Origin: JAADDG01 sp964450755
GTDB taxonomy: Bacteria; Campylobacterota; Campylobacteria; Campylobacterales; JAADDG01
DNA length: 21,999 nt
NCBI GenBank assembly: GCA_964450755.1
Contig: CAYVDJ010000086.1
Location: 1 to 21,999, forward strand
Reading direction: 5' to 3'
This document shows positions 1-6,074 of the stretch, piece after piece (within the stretch, counting starts at the first letter, position 1; each line of letters begins with the position of its first letter). Under the pieces are notes generated by a model. The model saw only the letters and a program-made list of their open reading frames with translations. It was not told the origin of the DNA and did not search any database. Position numbers and translations under genes: made by a program.

Positions 1-131
1 GAGCGAAAATAGTTACCATAAATATAATCTTGTATATGAAAATTTTTCTCATTTTTATACCTCAATAATAGAATTTTGGTTAACTATATTTTACAATATA
101 AAGCTTATAGCCAAATAAAGTAAAAAATAAG

Positions 132-245
132 TAACTAATAATTGTTGTTTTTCACCATAGCTTTGGCTATGCTAAAAAACAACCGCCTTGCATTAGATAC
201 TTTCTCTCTTTACTATGGATACGATATAGTGCGTAAGGTCAGTTA
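132..245 (+). repeat. Structured intergenic repeat, copy 1 (MITE-like)
   Basis: This 114-bp element matches, in inverted orientation, the element at 9812-9913. A 33-bp block (173-205) is identical to the reverse complement of 9840-9872. A second block (223-245) matches 9812-9834 with one mismatch. The left half folds into a hairpin: 144-152 pairs with 175-183 (9 bp), and an inner stem pairs 156-161 with 166-171 around a 4-nt loop. The ends form a short inverted repeat, TAACT at the left and AGTTA at the right, with TA at both borders. A non-autonomous mobile element is the likeliest reading; a structured RNA or regulatory element is the alternative. Confidence 0.75.
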
Positions 246-268
246 TAATTTTTGAAAAGTTATTTTGT

Positions 269-274
269 TATAAT
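269..274 (+). promoter_or_regulatory. -10 box TATAAT upstream of M48 peptidase
   Basis: TATAAT lies 30 bases before the start codon at 304. There is no obvious -35, which is usual in Campylobacterota. A ribosome binding site (GAGG, 292-295) sits 8 bases before the ATG. A second TATAAT overlaps the end of the repeat at 244-249. Confidence 0.6.
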
Positions 275-303
275 ACTTCGATTAAAAACTGCGAGGTATC
301 ATT

Positions 304-1071
304 ATGAAAAAATCGTTTAAATTTCTGTTTTTGTTAATACTGCCTTTTTTATTATTTGTCGGTTGTGCAAAAACTCCCTATACAAACAGAACCCAAATCG
401 TTATGGTTTCTCCTGTTCAGGAATCACAGATGGGTTATCAGGCCGCAAGAGAGATTTTGCAAAAAGAAAAAATCAGCCACAATCGAAGATTGAATGCTTT
501 GGTTAAAAGAGTCGGTATAAAAATAGCAAGAGTTGCAAATCAGCCCGATTACAAGTGGGAATTTTTTGTGATAGACAAAGATGTACTAAATGCCTTTTGT
601 CTGCCCGGAGGAAAGGTTTTTGTCTATACGGGAATATTTAAAGCCGCAAGAAACGAAGATCAACTTGCCGTTGTGATGGGACATGAGATAGCCCACGCCA
701 TAGCAAGGCACGGTGCGGAAAGAATGAGTATGATCCAACTTAGCAGAATGGGAAAAGAGATCATCTCTCAGACTGTTTTGAAAGGAAGCGCCTACGGAGG
801 ACTGTTTGATACGGCTTACGGTCTGGGAGAACAGTTTGGCGTAGTTTTGCCTTACAGCAGAAAGTTTGAGTATGAAGCTGACGAGATAGGTTTGTATCTG
901 ATGACAAAAGCGGGATATAATCCAAGAGAGGCTTTGAGATTTTGGCAAAATATGCTCAGACTGAAAAGGGGAGGTTCTCAACCTGAATTTTTATCAACCC
1001 ATCCGGCTGATCAAAACAGAATCCAAAGATTAAAACAGCTTATCCCAAAAGCTTTGAAATATTACAGATAG
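304..1071 (+). CDS. M48 family metallopeptidase, lipoprotein (LoiP/YcaL/BepA-like)
   Basis: A zinc metallopeptidase, probably anchored to the outer or inner membrane on the periplasmic side and acting in envelope protein quality control. Residues 1-20 are a signal peptide, and Cys21 within FVGC is the likely lipidation site. The catalytic HExxH motif is HEIAH beginning near residue 130, and the third zinc ligand is expected in EYEADEIG around residues 192-199, which is the typical M48 arrangement. At 255 residues it has the size of single-domain members without a TPR extension. The start is supported by a GAGG ribosome binding site 8 bases upstream and by the signal peptide. ruvA follows after 8 bases, so the two are probably co-transcribed. 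The substrate cannot be told from the sequence. Confidence 0.9.
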   Translation: MKKSFKFLFLLILPFLLFVGCAKTPYTNRTQIVMVSPVQESQMGYQAAREILQKEKISHNRRLNALVKRVGIKIARVANQPDYKWEFFVIDKDVLNAFCLPGGKVFVYTGIFKAARNEDQLAVVMGHEIAHAIARHGAERMSMIQLSRMGKEIISQTVLKGSAYGGLFDTAYGLGEQFGVVLPYSRKFEYEADEIGLYLMTKAGYNPREALRFWQNMLRLKRGGSQPEFLSTHPADQNRIQRLKQLIPKALKYYR

Positions 1072-1079
1072 GGATTTTT

Positions 1080-1640
1080 ATGATAGTTGCCATAGAGGGA
1101 GAAGTTGTCAAAAAAGAGCCGTCTTTTGTTCATATCAAAACAAAAACGGGGATTGTCTATAAAGTCTTTTTATCATTGAACACAAGTTCCAAAGTAGAAA
1201 AAAAAGAGATATATCTGCATACCTCGTTTATCGTAAAAGAGGATAGCCAAACGCTTTACGGATTTATCGATTTTGATGAGAAAAGAATGTTTGATCAGGT
1301 GATCAAACTAAACGGAGTCGGTCCAAGTACCGCAATGGCTATCTGTTCCACTTTTACTCCGGCTGAATTTTCAAAAGCGATAGCCCAAAAAAGTGTTGAG
1401 ATGTTAAAAAGAGTTCCCGGAATAGGACCAAAAAGCGCAAAAAGAATACTTGTGGAACTGAATGATTTTGATCTAAGCAGTGAGAGTGAAGAGAGATCGT
1501 ATGAGAAAGAGGCGTTTTTGGCTCTTGAGAGTCTGGGATTTAAAAAAGAGGGCATCAAAAAGGCTCTAAGAGAGTGCAAAAGTGATAATGTTTCCGATCT
1601 TGTCAAAGAAGCACTTGCAAAATTAACTAAAAAGGGATAG
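1080..1640 (+). CDS. ruvA: Holliday junction branch migration protein RuvA
   Basis: RuvA binds four-way Holliday junctions as a tetramer and loads the RuvB helicase, acting in recombinational repair in the cytoplasm. The 186-residue protein has the family's three parts. An N-terminal OB-fold spans about residues 1-62. Two helix-hairpin-helix motifs follow (KLNGVGPSTAM and RVPGIGPKSAKRI, within about 70-130). A small C-terminal helical domain that contacts RuvB covers about 140-186. Length is normal for the family. It lies between the M48 peptidase gene and ddl with gaps of 8 and 2 bases, and ruvA next to ddl is a known Campylobacterota arrangement. No ruvB or ruvC is in the window. Confidence 0.95.
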   Translation: MIVAIEGEVVKKEPSFVHIKTKTGIVYKVFLSLNTSSKVEKKEIYLHTSFIVKEDSQTLYGFIDFDEKRMFDQVIKLNGVGPSTAMAICSTFTPAEFSKAIAQKSVEMLKRVPGIGPKSAKRILVELNDFDLSSESEERSYEKEAFLALESLGFKKEGIKKALRECKSDNVSDLVKEALAKLTKKG

Positions 1641-1642
1641 AT

Positions 1643-2674
1643 TTGAAGATAGCACTACTTTTTGGCGGTATAAGCTATGAGCATGAGATAAGTATCGTAA
1701 GTTCCATAGCTTTGAAAGATGTTTTAAAATATGAAAAAATTTATATATTTTGTGATGAAAAGAGAGAATTTTATCTTATTGACGAAAAGAGTATGAAGTC
1801 AAAGACATTCAGCTCTTACGAATATAAAAAGTTTCCGAAACTTAATCTAAAAAGCGGAGGTTTTTACCAAAAATCTCTTTTGGGAGAGAAAAAGACGGAA
1901 TTTGATCTGCTTTTGAATGTTATCCACGGAGCAGACGGTGAAGACGGCAAGATAGCATCCATGCTTGATTTCTTCCGTGTTGATTATATAGGTCCCGGTA
2001 TAGAAGCGAGTGTGATTGGTTTTAATAAACTCTTTACAAAACTGTATGCAGAACAAAGAGGTATAAAGACTCTTGAGTATGAGGTTTTAAGAAGAGGAGA
2101 ATACAAAAGTTCATTTGATTTTCCGATCATCGTAAAACCTCTGAGACTCGGAAGTTCGATAGGTGTCAGTATCGTCAGAAAAGCAGAGGATTTGGAATAT
2201 GCTTTGGATGTGGCTTATGAGTTTGACGAGGAGGTTTTGATAGAACCCTTTATAGAAGGTGTCAAAGAGTATAATTTAGCCGGATGCAAAGCGGAGGATT
2301 TTGTCTTTTCTATCGTCGAAGAGCCTAAAAAAGAGGAGTTTTTGGATTTTGAGAAAAAATACCTCGATTTCTCAAGAACACAGAGAGTTTCAAAAGCAAA
2401 TATCGATAAAGATAAAGAAAATGCCCTCAAAGAGGCTTTCAAAAAGATATACTCCAATCTGTTTGAAGGTGCTTTGATACGGTGTGATTTTTTTATGATA
2501 GAAGATGAGATATTTCTAAACGAGATAAACACGGTTCCGGGAAGTTATGCAAACTATCTTTTTGATGATTTTAACGATGTGATACAAAAACTCTCCTCCT
2601 CTCTTCCATCCAAAAAAGAGATCAGGATAGATTACAGATATATAAATTCGATCCAGAAAGCAAAAGGAAAGTAG
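1643..2674 (+). CDS. ddl: D-alanine--D-alanine ligase
   Basis: An ATP-grasp ligase that joins two D-alanines using ATP, supplying the terminal dipeptide of the peptidoglycan precursor. Visible motifs are GGISYEHEIS at the N-terminus, HGADGEDG near residue 94, the ATP-binding loop KPLRLGSSIGVS near residue 165, and the metal-binding end NEINTVPGS near residue 293. The combination GFNKLFTKLYAEQRG is like Campylobacter Ddl. The start is TTG, two bases after the ruvA stop, and is supported by the conserved beginning of the fold; translation is probably coupled to ruvA. At 343 residues it has the usual length. In some related genomes murF follows, but here the downstream genes run the other way. 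Confidence 0.94.
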   Translation: MKIALLFGGISYEHEISIVSSIALKDVLKYEKIYIFCDEKREFYLIDEKSMKSKTFSSYEYKKFPKLNLKSGGFYQKSLLGEKKTEFDLLLNVIHGADGEDGKIASMLDFFRVDYIGPGIEASVIGFNKLFTKLYAEQRGIKTLEYEVLRRGEYKSSFDFPIIVKPLRLGSSIGVSIVRKAEDLEYALDVAYEFDEEVLIEPFIEGVKEYNLAGCKAEDFVFSIVEEPKKEEFLDFEKKYLDFSRTQRVSKANIDKDKENALKEAFKKIYSNLFEGALIRCDFFMIEDEIFLNEINTVPGSYANYLFDDFNDVIQKLSSSLPSKKEIRIDYRYINSIQKAKGK

Positions 2675-2678
2675 TGAT

Positions 2679-2709
2679 GCTTCAGCACCACCCAAGGTGC
2701 GACTGAAGC
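2679..2709. terminator. Hairpin between convergent genes
   Basis: GCTTCAG at 2679-2685 can pair with CTGAAGC at 2703-2709, and an inner CACC/GGTG stem closes a short loop. A 3-base bulge interrupts the 3' arm. No T-run follows directly on either strand, so this could be a bidirectional terminator or only a stable RNA end. Confidence 0.4.
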
Positions 2710-2734
2710 CCTGCTTCCAAAAAGCCTTGAATGA

Positions 2735-3814
2735 TTAGTTATTTTTGCTCTTTTTTTTTATGCCCAGATTTTCGTGTGCTAGACCTTCTATATATCTGTT
2801 GTTTATGCTGTTGATGTAGTCGTCTATGTTCTCTTTTGTCAAAACATCGCCGAAATCTTTCGGAATTTTTGGATCATTGATGCCCAAAACTTTATGTGCT
2901 ATGAGTTTTCCTATGCGGGGATAGAAGTGGTTTGTATCGACATAGTTTTTTGTATAGTCTGTTGTAACGGAATTTTCCGTCATGAAGTTTGTTACTTTGC
3001 CAAAAGTCATCACAAGTTCCCTGAGCCATCTTTCGTAGTCTTTTAGATGACCTTCATTTAACATCAGGTTAAACAAAAAGGAGCTTACGGGAGTTGTGAA
3101 AACGATAAATTTACTGTTGGGATTGTTTTTTTGAAGCTCTTTTAGCGTATCTATATAGTGATCATCATATTTGTATTTCTCTTCCCAGTGTTTTCTTGAT
3201 TCGATAATTCTTCTGGCAGTTTTTTCATCCAAGATATCGGTTGAGGCTACATTGTGTCTGTTATAGGATCTTCTGTATTTTTTACCGGTTATAAATCTTC
3301 TTATATTTGCTGCCGAATTTTTCAGGGCATCTATGCTAAAGAGCAGTTTGTAACGGTATAGAAATGATGTTGTATTGTCTATGATGGGTTTTGGATTTTC
3401 CGCTTTTTTCAGTTTGTTGGTTGCAAAAAAATCAAGAGCCAAAATGATATATTTAAAATCCCTGCCGTTTTGTTTTTTTGCAAATTCGATATAGTCGTTA
3501 AATTCTTTGGGCAACATCATGGAAACCGCATAATTAAATGTTTTGATACCTTCAAAATCGTTTTGATCTATCAAAGTTGTTCTGCTGCTTCCAAGCAAAA
3601 TGGCATCATAGTCAAATTTGTGAAAATAGACATAATTTGTTTTTTGCTGTCTTTCGTTGGAGCCTGACTGCATTTGGTTAAATCTGTTTTCATGATCAAA
3701 TGCCCAGTAAGAATCCATGATAAAATTTACCGTACCGACAGTTCCCATGATCAAAAAATAGACTGTTGCCATATAAATCAATGTTTTTTTATAGTTTTTT
3801 TCAATAGTTTTCAT
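2735..3814 (-). CDS. AlgJ/AlgX/DltD-like membrane-anchored SGNH-type protein, probable polysaccharide O-acetylation partner
   Basis: Probably the periplasmic partner of the MBOAT acyltransferase encoded just upstream, passing acyl groups to an exported polysaccharide. The 359-residue protein has one N-terminal membrane segment (about residues 11-31) and a periplasmic body. ILLGSSRT near residues 72-79 resembles the catalytic-serine block of SGNH/GDSL-like acetyltransferases, and DTNHFYPRIG near residue 291 resembles the Asp-x-x-His block at the C-terminal end of that fold. These two blocks are the main evidence; the middle is not recognised. The gene begins 7 bases after the MBOAT stop with only a weak ribosome binding site, so translational coupling is likely. 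A role in acylating a non-sugar acceptor cannot be excluded. Confidence 0.72.
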   Translation of the reverse strand: MKTIEKNYKKTLIYMATVYFLIMGTVGTVNFIMDSYWAFDHENRFNQMQSGSNERQQKTNYVYFHKFDYDAILLGSSRTTLIDQNDFEGIKTFNYAVSMMLPKEFNDYIEFAKKQNGRDFKYIILALDFFATNKLKKAENPKPIIDNTTSFLYRYKLLFSIDALKNSAANIRRFITGKKYRRSYNRHNVASTDILDEKTARRIIESRKHWEEKYKYDDHYIDTLKELQKNNPNSKFIVFTTPVSSFLFNLMLNEGHLKDYERWLRELVMTFGKVTNFMTENSVTTDYTKNYVDTNHFYPRIGKLIAHKVLGINDPKIPKDFGDVLTKENIDDYINSINNRYIEGLAHENLGIKKKSKNN

Positions 3815-3821
3815 AATAAGC

Positions 3822-5219
3822 CTAAAAATTAAAATATAAAAATTCGCTTACTCTTGTTAGAAAAAGCGTCGAAAATGCGAAAACTCCTCCGCCTACCAAA
3901 GCGACTCTAAATCCCGGACGAAAATCTTTGATCATCTCCATAGAATTTTTGGCAAACAGTGCCGCGATCATAGAGACAAAAAGAACAAAAAGAGGCAGAT
4001 ATGTTTCACCGTTGAAATAGTAGGTCGGAAGTTTCAAACCGTTTAGTCCAAACATTCCTTTTAAAACCTTGATGGCATCATCCCACTCTTTGGCTCTGAA
4101 AAAGACCCATGTAACATTTACAAAGAAAAATGTTACAAACCATGCCAGATAAAAATTCATACTTTTGCCCATCTGTTTCCACATTCTGTGGATTACCATC
4201 GCTATACCGTGCAAAAATCCCCAAAAGACAAATGTCCACCCCGCTCCATGCCAGATACCGCCTATCAGAAATGTCATAAAAAGATTATGATATGTTCTAA
4301 ATTCTCCTTTTCTATTTCCACCTAAAGGGATATAGATATAATCTCTCAAAAATCTGCTCAATGTTATATGCCATCTTCTCCAAAAATCCTGAATACTGAC
4401 AGCTTTATAAGGACTGTTGAAGTTTATGGGGAGTTTGATATTGAAAAGAAGTGCGCTTCCTATCGCCATATCGGTATAACCGCTAAAATCATAATAAAGC
4501 TGCATGGCATAAGCCAAAGTCGTACTCCATGCTTCCAAAAAGCCAAGTTGGGGAGAGATGTCAAAACCCTGAGCCACATAAGGGGAGAGACTGTCTGCAA
4601 TAACACCTTTTTTGAAAAGTCCGATAGCAAAGATAAATATACCCATTGTTATATTTTTATAGTTTATCTTTTTATTCTCTTTATCATCAAACTGCGGCAT
4701 CATCTCTTTGTGGTGGACAATAGGACCTGCTATGAGTTGAGGGAAAAAACTGACAAAAACCATATAATTTAACAAATCATACTCTTTTGTTTCACCTTTG
4801 TAACTGTCAACAAGATATGCGATTTGTTGAAAAGTAAAAAAGCTGATGGCAAGAGGAAGTGCTAGATGTAAAAGAGGGATATTTGCATCTGTTATAAAGT
4901 TGATGTTGTTTATAAAAAAATCGGCGTATTTGAAATATCCCAAAAGAGCTACATTAAAAACGATTCCGGTTATCAGAAGAATATTTTTGTATCCTTTTGC
5001 TTTGTCATTTGAGATCGTGGTTCCGATACCATAGTTTACAAACATGGAGATTAGGATCAAAGGCAGATATACGGGATTCCACCAGCTGTAAAAAAACAAA
5101 GATGCAAGTACCAAAAGAGTTTTTGATGCTAAAAGCCACCCTTTTTTGACAAGAAAGAAATAGATAAAAAATACTGCCGGTAAAAATGCAAATATATAGA
5201 TATATGAGTTAAAAAGCAC
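3822..5219 (-). CDS. MBOAT family membrane O-acyltransferase (AlgI/DltB-like)
   Basis: A polytopic inner-membrane enzyme of the AlgI/DltB group, which moves acyl (usually acetyl) groups across the membrane for transfer to extracellular polysaccharide. It has about ten hydrophobic segments over 465 residues, the usual family length. The signature DFWRRWHITLSRFLRDY lies near residues 275-295, and the conserved GIWHGAGW with the proposed catalytic histidine lies near residues 320-330. The start is GTG, with an AAGGA ribosome binding site 9 bases upstream. It forms a two-gene operon with the SGNH-type protein downstream. No alginate or cellulose synthesis genes lie beside it, so its polymer is made elsewhere in the genome. 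Confidence 0.92.
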   Translation of the reverse strand: MLFNSYIYIFAFLPAVFFIYFFLVKKGWLLASKTLLVLASLFFYSWWNPVYLPLILISMFVNYGIGTTISNDKAKGYKNILLITGIVFNVALLGYFKYADFFINNINFITDANIPLLHLALPLAISFFTFQQIAYLVDSYKGETKEYDLLNYMVFVSFFPQLIAGPIVHHKEMMPQFDDKENKKINYKNITMGIFIFAIGLFKKGVIADSLSPYVAQGFDISPQLGFLEAWSTTLAYAMQLYYDFSGYTDMAIGSALLFNIKLPINFNSPYKAVSIQDFWRRWHITLSRFLRDYIYIPLGGNRKGEFRTYHNLFMTFLIGGIWHGAGWTFVFWGFLHGIAMVIHRMWKQMGKSMNFYLAWFVTFFFVNVTWVFFRAKEWDDAIKVLKGMFGLNGLKLPTYYFNGETYLPLFVLFVSMIAALFAKNSMEMIKDFRPGFRVALVGGGVFAFSTLFLTRVSEFLYFNF

Positions 5220-5250
5220 TTTTAATGATCCTTGTGTGAAGTTTTTTGTA

Positions 5251-5256
5251 ATTATA
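5251..5256 (-). promoter_or_regulatory. -10 box TATAAT for the acyltransferase operon
   Basis: On the minus strand TATAAT lies about 32 bases before the GTG start at 5219, which would leave a leader of roughly 25 bases. No -35 is evident. The rest of 5220-5359 is AT-rich without other features. Confidence 0.5.
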
Positions 5257-5359
5257 TTAAATATGGTCTAAATGTATTATCGGAAAAACAAATAAATATT
5301 TAAATTTGATTAAGTGAAATTTATTTGACCTAATATTATAAATAACTTAAGTATTATAT

Positions 5360-5908
5360 TTAATATTGTTTTAAAGAATCATTAATAACGAGCAAATCCA
5401 AATAATTTATTTTTTTACTAAAAAGGTTTTGATTTAAGTAGAGGTGGGCAAAAACAGCTATAACACCCCCGTGAGTACACAGAAGTATGTTTTTGCCTTC
5501 TATTTTTTCAATTCCTCTTTTTATCCTTTTGATAAATTCTTCATAACTCTCTTTTGCTATAAAATCACTCCATCTTTCGATATTGTCAAAAGCATTATCG
5601 GGGATTTTTACACTTTTTTGTATATCGTCAAAATTTTTTCCCTCCGCAAAATCTTTAAAAGCAATTTCTCTAAACTCTTTCATAACCTCAAACTTTTCAA
5701 ATTCTAAAAGTTTAAGAGTATTTTTGCATCTTATAAGATCAGAAGAGTAAATTCTGTCAAAATTATTATTTCTTAAAATTTTTTTTAAATTATTTATTTT
5801 TTTATCATTGTAAGCAATTTCTATATCTATATCAATCCAACCGTTGAAAGAGTTGAGATATCTTTTTTTAACAGGTGCATGTCTCAAAAGTGTTATTTTT
5901 TTAAACAA
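5360..5908 (-). CDS. Histidine phosphatase family protein (phosphoglycerate mutase/CobC-like)
   Basis: A member of the histidine phosphatase superfamily, cytoplasmic, 182 residues. The phosphate-accepting motif is LLRHAP at residues 7-12 (RHA rather than the commoner RHG). The second arginine is probably in SSDLIRCKNT near residue 61, and the second catalytic histidine is in CTHGG near residue 145. The segment REIAFKDFAEGK fits the loop that carries the acidic proton donor. Overall it looks like alpha-ribazole phosphatase (CobC) relatives, but no cobalamin genes are nearby, so the substrate is open. The start is TTG, with a GGGGA ribosome binding site 8 bases upstream. It is transcribed away from the FN3 gene, and base composition is even more AT-rich than its neighbours. 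Confidence 0.82.
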   Translation of the reverse strand: MFKKITLLRHAPVKKRYLNSFNGWIDIDIEIAYNDKKINNLKKILRNNNFDRIYSSDLIRCKNTLKLLEFEKFEVMKEFREIAFKDFAEGKNFDDIQKSVKIPDNAFDNIERWSDFIAKESYEEFIKRIKRGIEKIEGKNILLCTHGGVIAVFAHLYLNQNLFSKKINYLDLLVINDSLKQY

Positions 5909-6026
5909 ATAAAATCCCCATAAATTTTACTATTTAATATTATTTAACTTTTAAAGAGATTATTAAACTAATTAAAAGGAAGGTAAAACATTAAATATAA
6001 AATTAATTTATATTTAATTATATTAT

Positions 6027-6032
6027 TATAAA
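6027..6032 (+). promoter_or_regulatory. -10-like box for the FN3/DUF4214 gene
   Basis: TATAAA within a very AT-rich divergent intergenic region (5909-6074), 43 bases before the ATG. A strong ribosome binding site (AAGGA, 6063-6067) precedes the start at 6075. Several overlapping AT-rich alternatives exist, so the exact box is uncertain. Confidence 0.4.
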
Positions 6033-6074
6033 ATATACTAAGAAAAATATTAAAATCATATAAAAGGATGGAAA

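Larger units (their letters stand above)
1..303. other. Non-coding leader region, AT-rich
   Basis: No credible coding region is seen in this 303-base stretch. Bases 1-131 are AT-rich without a recognisable feature. Bases 132-245 hold copy 1 of a structured repeat (listed separately). Bases 246-303 hold the promoter and ribosome binding site of the M48 peptidase gene. Confidence 0.6.

Noticed and set aside
132..245. Integron attC site
   Set aside because: The ends do not fit the RYYYAAC and GTTRRRY core sites, there is no integrase, and only two copies lie in opposite orientation around ordinary genes.
586..981. Long open frames on the strand opposite the M48 peptidase, ruvA, ddl and FN3 genes
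   Set aside because: They lie fully inside genes with clear family motifs, have no ribosome binding sites or recognisable motifs, and arise from codon bias of the true frame.
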